Part shown: positions 1 through 5,799 of the stretch, piece by piece
Layout of the letters: each line of letters opens with the position of its first letter
How positions within the stretch are numbered: position 1 is the first letter of the stretch
DNA from: Eubacterium sp. CAG:248
GTDB taxonomy: Bacteria > Bacillota > Clostridia > Lachnospirales > Lachnospiraceae
Reading direction: 5' to 3'
Length of the DNA stretch: 6,706 nucleotides
Assembly (NCBI GenBank): GCA_000436475.1
Contig: FR886168.1
Location: 1-6,706 of the forward strand
Notes under the pieces: model-generated
Database searches by the model: none
Told to the model about the DNA's origin: nothing
The model's input: the letters and a program-made list of their open reading frames with translations, nothing else
Made by a program: the position numbers and the translations under genes

Positions 1-24
1 TTAGCATTAAGTTTCAATTTACAA

Positions 25-53
25 TTGGTAAAAAGTATGCATAGCTATACAAT
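25..53 (+). promoter_or_regulatory. candidate sigma-A-type promoter for the decarboxylase operon
   Basis: TTGGTA (25-30) and TACAAT (48-53) lie 17 nt apart. They match the TTGACA and TATAAT consensus at 4/6 and 5/6 positions. The -10 box ends 32 nt before the ATG at 86, leaving a short 5' leader. The spacer holds two overlapping 8-bp palindromes, TATGCATA (36-43) and ATAGCTAT (41-48), which could be part of an operator. AT-rich sequence gives chance matches easily, and the start of the window hides anything further upstream, so this is only a candidate. Confidence 0.4.
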
Positions 54-85
54 ATAAAAATTATCAAATATAAGGTATAAATGAT

Positions 86-1762
86 ATGAAAGATAAAAAA
101 TATAAAGTTCAAAAAGAAAAAGTACACCAATATGATGATATGCTTGGAAAATTAGAAACATATAGCAAGGAAAACATAGTTCCTATGCATATGCCAGGTG
201 CTAAACGAAACAGTGAACTTATAGGCAGATATATGGATGACATGCCAGCACCATATGACATAGACATTACTGAGATAGATGGCTTTGATAACATGCATAA
301 TGCAGATGGAATGATAAAGAAAGCATTTGAAAAGACAGCGGCATTATATGGAGCTGATGAGAGTCTGTTTTTAGTTAATGGAAGTACGGCAGGTAACATG
401 GCGGCAATATGTGGAGTTACGGATAAAGGGGACAGTATAATAGTAGCAAGGAACTGTCACATTTCCGTCTATAATGCAATTATCCTAAATGAACTGGATG
501 CGAATTATGTTTATCCACAATATGATGACGAATATGGATACTACAAGGGGATAAGTTTAAGGGAAATAAAGGATGCTGTGGAAAAGAATGAGAGTATGGG
601 CAAAGATATTAAGGCAGTAGTTATAACTTCTCCGACATATGAAGGTAATGTTTCAGACATTAAAAATATAGCAGCATATCTTCATGAACATAATATACCG
701 CTTATAGTTGATGAAGCTCATGGAGCACATTTTAAGTTTTCTTGTGAATTTCCACAGACGGCAGTTGAGCAGGGGGCAGATATAGTTATAAACAGTGTAC
801 ATAAGACACTTCCTTCGCTTACACAGACGGCAGTTATGCATATAAACTATGGATATGTAAATGTTTCTAAGGTGAAAAGATACTGGAATATATATCAGTC
901 AACCAGTCCATCATATATACTTATGGGATCAATAGACAGATGCATGAGCATAATAGAAAAAGATGGTGAATATCTTTTTGAAAATTATATATCAAAGTTA
1001 AAAATATTACGCAATAAATTAGGTCAGCTTAAAAATATAAAGCTTATAGATTCAGATGATATATCAAAGATAGTTATTGGCTGTGATAATGCTAAAAAAC
1101 TATACGATATATTATTAAAGGAGTATGGAATACAGCTTGAAATGTCGTCATTAAAGTATGCCATAGCTATGACTTCCATATTTGATTCTGCAGAGTATTA
1201 TGACAGATTTTACAATGCATTGTGTGAAATAGATAGAAGGTATAATGCCAATAATATAAACAATAGTGCAAATAATAATCAAAATTATGCTGAGCATTAC
1301 AATATATTTAATAATACTTCATCAATAAAAAAAGCAGATATAAAAGTAAATATAGCTGATTTTAAAAACGAAGCTTTAATGAGTATAGCAAAAGCTTTAA
1401 ATGAAGGTGATAAAAACGGATATGATAAAATTATGATGAATGACAGCTCTTTGTATGGTAGAATAAGTGCAAAGATGGTATATGTGTATCCACCTGGAAT
1501 TCCAATTCTTTGTCCTGGTGAGATTATATCTGAAAATGTCGTTAATATAATAAGCAAAGCAATAGATCATGGACTTGAAGTAGTTGGACTTGAACTGGAT
1601 GAACTTGAATATCCTTATACTAACGATAACATTAATGATGATTTGAAATATAATTCAGAGGATAACTTAAAAAATAGTTTAAAAAACAATTTAAAAGATA
1701 GCCGCAACGATAAAAACACAAAAAATGAGGGATGTAAAGGAGCATTTGTATGCCTGAAATAG
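86..1762 (+). CDS. Orn/Lys/Arg decarboxylase family PLP-dependent protein (YaaO/SpeA-like)
   Basis: Fold-type I PLP enzyme of the Orn/Lys/Arg decarboxylase group, 558 aa, predicted cytoplasmic. Members decarboxylate basic amino acids to polyamine precursors; the substrate here cannot be read from sequence. Visible landmarks are HMPGAK (35-40) near the N-terminus, the phosphate-binding NGSTAGN (98-104), NCHISV (123-128), DEAHGAH (209-215) with the PLP-ring Asp209, and SVHKTL (237-242) with Lys240 as the Schiff-base lysine. The C-terminal decarboxylase domain runs from about 418 to 510, including YPPGIP (468-473). HMPGAK has Ala39 where the family usually has His. The protein looks longer than the roughly 480 aa usual for this subgroup because of Asn-rich insertions at about 386-413 and 511-548. 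The ATG at 86 follows AAGG (72-75) at 10 nt. The last 13 nt overlap the next gene, whose ribosome binding site lies inside this reading frame. The position matches yaaO in B. subtilis. Confidence 0.9.
   Translation: MKDKKYKVQKEKVHQYDDMLGKLETYSKENIVPMHMPGAKRNSELIGRYMDDMPAPYDIDITEIDGFDNMHNADGMIKKAFEKTAALYGADESLFLVNGSTAGNMAAICGVTDKGDSIIVARNCHISVYNAIILNELDANYVYPQYDDEYGYYKGISLREIKDAVEKNESMGKDIKAVVITSPTYEGNVSDIKNIAAYLHEHNIPLIVDEAHGAHFKFSCEFPQTAVEQGADIVINSVHKTLPSLTQTAVMHINYGYVNVSKVKRYWNIYQSTSPSYILMGSIDRCMSIIEKDGEYLFENYISKLKILRNKLGQLKNIKLIDSDDISKIVIGCDNAKKLYDILLKEYGIQLEMSSLKYAIAMTSIFDSAEYYDRFYNALCEIDRRYNANNINNSANNNQNYAEHYNIFNNTSSIKKADIKVNIADFKNEALMSIAKALNEGDKNGYDKIMMNDSSLYGRISAKMVYVYPPGIPILCPGEIISENVVNIISKAIDHGLEVVGLELDELEYPYTNDNINDDLKYNSEDNLKNSLKNNLKDSRNDKNTKNEGCKGAFVCLK
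1664..1699 (+). repeat. three 12-bp tandem repeats in the decarboxylase tail
   Basis: Three imperfect 12-bp units (1664-1675, 1676-1687, 1688-1699) share the core TTAAAA and encode NLKN, SLKN and NLKD. They sit in an Asn/Lys/Asp-rich tail between the C-terminal domain and the terminal GAFVCLK. Being a multiple of three, gain or loss of a unit keeps the frame. Runs of six A in the first two units could also favour polymerase slippage. Confidence 0.7.
1738..1742 (+). promoter_or_regulatory. ribosome binding site inside the decarboxylase 3' end
   Basis: AGGAG lies 7 nt before the ATG at 1750 and supports that start for the guanylate-kinase-like gene. It is read as codons for Lys-Gly-Ala in the upstream frame, so the end of the decarboxylase is constrained by two functions and the two genes are probably translationally coupled. 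Confidence 0.75.
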
Positions 1763-2346
1763 CATTTATAATGGGAAAAAGTTCCAGTGGAAAGGATCAT
1801 ATATTTAAGGCACTTATAGAGGATGAAACACTTGGGTTAAGTACAATAACCATGTATACAACACGCCCTATGAGAGCTGGTGAAACAGATGGGGTTGAGT
1901 ATTATTTTGTAGATGATAACAAAGTCTGCGAGTTTGAGAAAAATAATAAAATCATTGAAATGAGAAAATATCAGACTGTATACGGAGAGTGGAAATATTT
2001 CACAGCAGATGATGGTCAGATAGAGTCTGGAAGTGGAAAGCGTTACATAGTTATTGGAACAATAGAGGCATATAACAAATTCGTGGAGTACTTTGGAAAA
2101 GAGTGTATGCTTCCGATATATATTGAAGTAGAAGATGGACTAAGACTGCAGAGGGCTATTAAGAGAGAACAGGAGCAGGATGTTCCACATTACGAGGAAA
2201 TGTGCAGAAGATTTTTAGCTGACAGCGTTGATTTTTCAGAGGAAAATATAAGAAATGCCGGTATTGTTAAAAGATTCAGTAATAACGGTTCAATTGATGA
2301 ATGTATATATAATATAAAAGCGGAAATAAAGACAAGATTGTTTTAA
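1750..2346 (+). CDS. guanylate kinase-like P-loop nucleotide kinase
   Basis: A 198-aa protein of the guanylate kinase fold. It opens with the P-loop GKSSSGKD (9-16). The GMP-binding signature TTRPMRAGETDGVEYYFV (37-54) follows, with Arg39, Arg42, Glu45 and Tyr51 in the expected places, then Glu70 and Tyr78-Gly79 near the lid. Arg135, Arg139 and Arg153/154 are candidates for the catalytic arginines. This predicts ATP-dependent phosphorylation of GMP/dGMP or a related nucleotide. After the P-loop lysine come Asp16-His17, where Gmk enzymes usually have Gly/Ser then Thr/Ser, so activity or substrate may differ. The gene overlaps the decarboxylase by 13 nt and holds the position of tmk (dTMP kinase) in the Bacillus order, but it shows no tmk-type signature. 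It may be a second Gmk paralogue rather than the housekeeping gmk, so no symbol is given. Fold confidence is high; exact substrate is uncertain. Confidence 0.85.
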   Translation: MPEIAFIMGKSSSGKDHIFKALIEDETLGLSTITMYTTRPMRAGETDGVEYYFVDDNKVCEFEKNNKIIEMRKYQTVYGEWKYFTADDGQIESGSGKRYIVIGTIEAYNKFVEYFGKECMLPIYIEVEDGLRLQRAIKREQEQDVPHYEEMCRRFLADSVDFSEENIRNAGIVKRFSNNGSIDECIYNIKAEIKTRLF

Positions 2347-2377
2347 TGCTGTATTTATGATAATATGTTATATGATT

Positions 2378-2381
2378 GGAG
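2378..2381 (+). promoter_or_regulatory. ribosome binding site fixing the yaaR start
   Basis: GGAG lies 6 nt upstream of the ATG at 2388. An in-frame TTG at 2376 would extend the protein by four residues, but it overlaps this site and has no Shine-Dalgarno sequence of its own, so the ATG is preferred. Confidence 0.75.
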
Positions 2382-2387
2382 TTTGCT

Positions 2388-2828
2388 ATGGATATTAAAG
2401 TTAATGATATTAAAGCGTCATCTCAGATACAGAGTGTAAAAAGCACAGCAAGTTCAGATGATAGTTTCAAGTTTACATTAATAAGTAATATTGAAGAAAA
2501 AGACCTTCAGGAAAAGCTTGGTAATATGATGCAGGAGATTACTGAGCAGGGAGAAAAGATTGCTAAGCATATGGATATTAAAGATATGCGTAAGTACAGA
2601 GAACTCGTAAAAGGCTTTTTAAATGAGGTAGTTAATCGTTCGCATAAGTTTTCAAGAGAGAACTTTCTTGACAGAAGAGGCCGTCACAGAGTATATGGCA
2701 TAGTCAAGCTTGTTGATAAGAATCTTGATGAACTTGCAGGTGAACTTGTTAAAGAAGAAAAGAATCACCTTGAAATCGTTGGAAGGATAGATGATATAAG
2801 GGGGCTTCTTCTTGATATCACAGCATAA
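2388..2828 (+). CDS. yaaR: YaaR family (DUF327) conserved protein
   Basis: A 146-aa soluble protein, charged and mostly helical, with no signal peptide or membrane segment. It belongs to the YaaR/DUF327 family, whose biochemical role is not established. Family features are the helix DMRKYRELVKGFLNEVV (66-82), the basic stretch DRRGRHRVYGIVKLVD (95-110) and the closing IDDIRGLLLDI (134-144). The first 30 residues are Ser/Asp/Lys-rich and probably disordered. The identification rests on these motifs and on the position directly before holB, as in Bacillus. In B. subtilis, yaaQ (a PII-like cyclic-di-AMP-binding protein) separates tmk from yaaR. Here only 41 nt separate the kinase-like gene from yaaR and there is no room for it. 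The stop codon lies inside a 17-bp tandem duplication. Confidence 0.85.
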   Translation: MDIKVNDIKASSQIQSVKSTASSDDSFKFTLISNIEEKDLQEKLGNMMQEITEQGEKIAKHMDIKDMRKYRELVKGFLNEVVNRSHKFSRENFLDRRGRHRVYGIVKLVDKNLDELAGELVKEEKNHLEIVGRIDDIRGLLLDITA

Positions 2829-2858
2829 GCATAGTCATATAATAAGCATAGTCATATA
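2825..2858 (+). repeat. perfect 17-bp tandem duplication across the yaaR stop
   Basis: Two identical, adjacent 17-bp units, ATAAGCATAGTCATATA, occupy 2825-2841 and 2842-2858. The first contains the yaaR stop codon TAA (2826-2828). The duplication makes up about half of the 62-nt yaaR-holB spacer. It ends 19 nt before the AGGA (2878-2881) that serves holB. Confidence 0.9.
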
Positions 2859-2890
2859 AAAAGAAGTAGAAAGATGCAGGAATAAACAAA

Positions 2891-3889
2891 ATGAGTAGTT
2901 TTTCAGATATTTATGGATATGAAACAATTAAAGAGCATATGCAGAGTGCCATTAAGCTTGGTAAAGTATCACACGCATATATTATAAATGGCGGACTTGG
3001 TTCAGGAAAAAAGATGTTAGCAGGAATATTTGCTAAGACTCTGCAGTGTGAGAATATGGAAGAGACAGTTAATCCATGTAATAAATGTCATTCCTGCATA
3101 CAGGCAGATTCAGGCAGCCAGCCTGATATTATATGGGTTAAGCATGAGAAACCAACAAGTATTGGTGTTGATGATGTAAGAGACCAGATAATATCTGATA
3201 TGCAGATTAAGCCATATTCAAGCAGATATAAGATATATATTATAGATGAGGCTGAAAAGCTCACAGTTGCAGCACAGAATGCACTTCTTAAGACTATAGA
3301 AGAACCACCGGTCTATGGTATCGTAATATTTCTTACAACCAACGCAGATATATTCCTTCAGACAATATTATCAAGATGTGTAATGCTTGATTTAAGACCT
3401 ATAAAGGATAGTGTTGTAGAGGAATATCTTAAAAGCAATTATGATATATCAGAATATGAATGCAGGTTTGCAGCGAATTTCGCACAGGGAAAGATAGGAC
3501 GTGCAAAAACGATTGTAGAAAGTACAGAGTTTGCACATCTTAAGCAGGATGTCATGCATGTTATAAAGAATGCTAAGGAGATGTCATCAGCAGAGATTAT
3601 GTCTGTAGTTAAAGACATAACGAATTATAAGCTTACAATAGATGATTATCTTGATCTTATGGCTATGTGGTTTAGGGATGTATTATTGTTTAAGAGTACA
3701 AATGATACAAATTATCTTATATTCAGTGATGAAATATCGCTTATTAAGTCACAGGCACAGATTATGTCATATGAGGGCATTCAGGATATACTTAATTCCA
3801 TAGATAAGGTGAGAATAAGACTCAAAGCTAATGTTAACTTTGATTTATGTATAGAGCTTCTTATTATGGCTATGAAAGAGGCTATGTAG
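2891..3889 (+). CDS. holB: DNA polymerase III delta' subunit (clamp loader)
   Basis: A 332-aa AAA+ subunit of the clamp-loader complex that opens the beta sliding clamp and places it on primed DNA. Visible in order: HAYIINGGLGSGKK (28-41) with a Walker-A-like loop; a zinc-binding cysteine set Cys53, Cys63, Cys66 and Cys69; a Walker-B-like IYIIDEAEKL (115-124); AAQNALLKTIEEPP (127-140); sensor 1 FLTTN (147-151); and the SRC motif at 161-163. Residue 41 is Lys rather than Ser/Thr, so the ATP site is degenerate, consistent with delta' being the non-hydrolysing stator of the loader. The C-terminal 170 residues form the helical collar region, weakly conserved as usual. The ATG follows AGGA (2878-2881) at 9 nt. 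The order yaaR-holB-ricT matches Bacillus. The SRC motif and zinc cysteines separate it from a generic AAA+ ATPase and from tau/gamma (dnaX), which is much longer in its full form. Confidence 0.95.
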   Translation: MSSFSDIYGYETIKEHMQSAIKLGKVSHAYIINGGLGSGKKMLAGIFAKTLQCENMEETVNPCNKCHSCIQADSGSQPDIIWVKHEKPTSIGVDDVRDQIISDMQIKPYSSRYKIYIIDEAEKLTVAAQNALLKTIEEPPVYGIVIFLTTNADIFLQTILSRCVMLDLRPIKDSVVEEYLKSNYDISEYECRFAANFAQGKIGRAKTIVESTEFAHLKQDVMHVIKNAKEMSSAEIMSVVKDITNYKLTIDDYLDLMAMWFRDVLLFKSTNDTNYLIFSDEISLIKSQAQIMSYEGIQDILNSIDKVRIRLKANVNFDLCIELLIMAMKEAM

Positions 3890-3952
3890 GTATAAGTTAA
3901 GATGTAATATATTGGATATGACAATATGAGAATGACGACATTGAAAATGAAA

Positions 3953-3978
3953 TAAAAAGTCATGGATGTGGCTTTTTA
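3953..3978 (+). terminator. weak terminator-like hairpin between holB and ricT
   Basis: TAAAAAGTCA (3953-3962) pairs with TGGCTTTTTA (3969-3978), giving a 10-bp stem with one G-U pair around a 6-nt loop. The five T residues on the 3' arm lie within the stem and no further T run follows, so it could act as a weak terminator or pause site. The stem is almost symmetrical, so it may work in both directions. It lies in the longest gap of the window (146 nt) and could partly separate expression of holB from ricT. I saw no convincing promoter between it and ricT. Confidence 0.4.
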
Positions 3979-4035
3979 TGGAAGTTTCAACGCACATTAA
4001 ATGCAAATAAACTGACTAAAGGTTAGGAGAATATA

Positions 4036-4947
4036 ATGACTAAGGTTGTTGGAGTTAGATTCAGACAGGTGGGAAAGATATATTTCTTTGCACCTGGCAA
4101 ATATAGTGTTGAGGTTGGCCAGCACGTTATAGTTGAAACAGCGCGTGGTGTTGAGTATGGTTCTGTTGTACTTGGAGAGAGAGAAGTTGAAGACAGTGAT
4201 GTAGTACAGCCACTCAAAGCGATTATAAGGATAGCTACTCTGGAGGATGATGAAAGAGAAGCAAAGAACAGGGAAAAAGAAAAGGAAGCCTATAAGATAT
4301 GTCTGGAAAAGATTAAGAAACATAATCTTACTATGAAGCTTATCAAGGTTGAGTATACATTTGATAATAATAAAGTATTGTTCTACTTTACAGCAGATGG
4401 AAGAATAGATTTCAGGGAGCTTGTTAAGGATCTTGCATCAGTGTTTAAGACACGTATAGAGTTAAGGCAGATAGGTGTAAGGGATGAAACTAAGATTCTA
4501 GGTGGTATAGGTTCATGTGGAAGACCACTGTGCTGTGCAACATATATGCCAGAGTTCGTACCAGTATCTATTAAGATGGCAAAGGAGCAGAATCTCTCAC
4601 TTAATCCATCTAAAATATCAGGTGTGTGTGGACGACTTATGTGCTGCCTTAAGAATGAGCAGGAAACTTATGAAGAGCTTAACAGCCATCTTCCAAGTGT
4701 AGGAGATTATGTAACCACTCCTGAGAAGCTTAAAGGTGAGGTGTCAAGTGTCAATGTATTAAGACAGCTTGTTAAAGTTATAGTAACACTTGATGGCGAT
4801 GAAAAAGAAATAAGGGAATATCCTGTTTCAGAGCTGCGATTTAAGCCTAAAAGAAAAAACGACAGAATGAACATAGATGATAAAGAGTTAAAAGAGCTTG
4901 AAGAGCTTGAGAGAAAGGAAGGAAAAGCCCATATCAATGATGACTGA
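4036..4947 (+). CDS. ricT: RicT/YaaT, PSP1-domain RNA-maturation regulator
   Basis: A 303-aa PSP1-domain protein. In B. subtilis, RicT (YaaT) forms the Y-complex with RicA (YmcA) and RicF (YlbF). That complex carries iron-sulfur clusters, acts with RNase Y in mRNA maturation and influences sporulation, competence and biofilm formation. The paired cysteine motifs are clear: CGRPLCC (161-167) and CGRLMCC (198-204), set in the conserved GGIGSCGRPLCC and SGVCGRLMCCL contexts. The PSP1 region spans about 60-145. The N-terminal VGVRFRQVGKIYFF (5-18) is typical of the family. The tail (280-296) is a charged Lys/Glu/Leu helix, possibly coiled. The start has a strong site, AGGAG (4025-4029), 6 nt upstream. 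RicA and RicF are not in this window, as expected because they lie elsewhere in Bacillus. The next gene begins inside the last codons, so coupling is likely. In Bacillus the following gene is yabA, which is absent here. Confidence 0.93.
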   Translation: MTKVVGVRFRQVGKIYFFAPGKYSVEVGQHVIVETARGVEYGSVVLGEREVEDSDVVQPLKAIIRIATLEDDEREAKNREKEKEAYKICLEKIKKHNLTMKLIKVEYTFDNNKVLFYFTADGRIDFRELVKDLASVFKTRIELRQIGVRDETKILGGIGSCGRPLCCATYMPEFVPVSIKMAKEQNLSLNPSKISGVCGRLMCCLKNEQETYEELNSHLPSVGDYVTTPEKLKGEVSSVNVLRQLVKVIVTLDGDEKEIREYPVSELRFKPKRKNDRMNIDDKELKELEELERKEGKAHINDD

Positions 4948-5722
4948 TGTTAAGATAAATGCAGAAGCTTGTATTAATGCAGAATATAAGATTAATGCTA
5001 ATGAACGAATAGATGATTTATGCAGGGATAATCTTAAGTTAATCCAGAATATAGATGTGTTCTGTTTTGGTATGGATGCTGTTTTATTGTCTACATTTGC
5101 AAAAGCAGGAAAGAATGATAAGGTGCTGGATCTTGGTACAGGGAATGGTATAATACCTATACTTATGCAGGCTAAGAATCCTGGTGGTATGTATACAGGA
5201 CTTGAGATACAGGATATAAGCTTCAATCTTGCAGCAAGAAATGTCAGTTTGAATAACCTTTCTGATCACGTAAATATGGTTCAGGGTGATATTAAGGAAG
5301 CTTCACGTATATTTGGTGGGGCTTCTTTTAATGTTGTGACAAGTAATCCACCATATATGAATGAGAATCATGGAATAGTTAATCCTGAAAGTGCAAAGGC
5401 CATAGCAAGGCATGAGCTTTTATGTAGTCTTGAAGATGTAGTAAGAGAGGCATCTAAGTGTCTTAAGGTTAAGGGGCATATGTATATGGTGCACAGGCCA
5501 TCAAGATTAGTAGATATATTTACATCTATGAAGAACAACCACTTAGAGCCTAAACGAATGAGGCTTGTATATCCATATGTGGATAAGCCTGCCAATATGG
5601 TGCTTATAGAGGCAGTTAAAGGTGGAAATTCGCAGCTTAAAGTGGAGGAACCACTTATTGTATATAATAAAGACGGAAGTTATACAGCAGAGCTTCTGGA
5701 TATGTATGGAATGAAAGAATGA
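4937..5722 (+). CDS. yabB: YabB/TrmN6-like N6-adenine tRNA methyltransferase
   Basis: A SAM-dependent methyltransferase of the YabB/TrmN6 family, 261 aa from the ATG at 4937. The E. coli relative methylates N6 of A37 in tRNA1(Val); the tRNA target here is inferred. Motif I is VLDLGTGNG (63-71), the acidic motif II is GLEIQD (88-93), and the catalytic motif IV is NPPY (137-140), typical of N6-adenine and glutamine methyltransferases. The family N-terminus NERIDDL (22-28) is followed by IDVFCFGMDAVLL (39-51). Start choice: the frame is open back to a TTG at 4898, but the ATGs at 4937 and 4940 are more likely. They are preceded by purine-rich AAGGAAGG (4915-4922), though the spacing of about 14-17 nt is long. 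Translation would overlap ricT by 8-11 nt. About 20 residues precede the family core and consist largely of a three-unit repeat (4952-5005). The neighbouring RsmI suggests a shared RNA-modification role. Confidence 0.87.
   Translation: MMTDVKINAEACINAEYKINANERIDDLCRDNLKLIQNIDVFCFGMDAVLLSTFAKAGKNDKVLDLGTGNGIIPILMQAKNPGGMYTGLEIQDISFNLAARNVSLNNLSDHVNMVQGDIKEASRIFGGASFNVVTSNPPYMNENHGIVNPESAKAIARHELLCSLEDVVREASKCLKVKGHMYMVHRPSRLVDIFTSMKNNHLEPKRMRLVYPYVDKPANMVLIEAVKGGNSQLKVEEPLIVYNKDGSYTAELLDMYGMKE
4952..5005 (+). repeat. 18-nt-period repeat encoding KINAE-like units
   Basis: Three imperfect 18-nt units (4952-4969, 4970-4987, 4988-5005) encode KINAEA, CINAEY and KINANE. The last unit runs into the conserved NERIDDL start of the methyltransferase core. 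This looks like local duplication that lengthened the protein's N-terminus while keeping the frame. Confidence 0.65.
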
Positions 5723-5799
5723 ATCTGGGATGATTCCGGATATAAATAATAATCTGGAAGGTTATTAATATGGAAGCTACAATATGAAAGGGTGTTTGT

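Noticed and set aside
109..399. Reverse-strand 96-aa open frame opposite the decarboxylase
   Set aside because: It lies entirely antisense to strongly recognisable coding sequence, has no family motif, and its composition is what the complement of that gene would give.
3926..4000. Tiny frames in the holB-ricT gap (ATG at 3926 giving 9 codons, ATG at 3962 giving 12 codons)
   Set aside because: Neither has a recognisable Shine-Dalgarno sequence at a suitable distance, and frames this short are expected by chance.
3997..4323. Reverse-strand hydrophobic 108-aa frame that resembles a membrane protein
   Set aside because: The hydrophobicity comes from reading the Lys/Glu-rich ricT codons on the opposite strand. 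It overlaps the well-supported ricT start and has no clear ribosome binding site.
4888..5226. Reverse-strand 112-aa frame across the ricT/yabB junction
   Set aside because: It is antisense to two genes with clear motifs and shows no recognisable domain.
5723..5741. Hairpin right after the yabB stop (ATCTGGGA with TTCCGGAT)
   Set aside because: The 8-bp stem needs two G-U pairs and a 3-nt loop, and no T run follows. It is not a convincing terminator.
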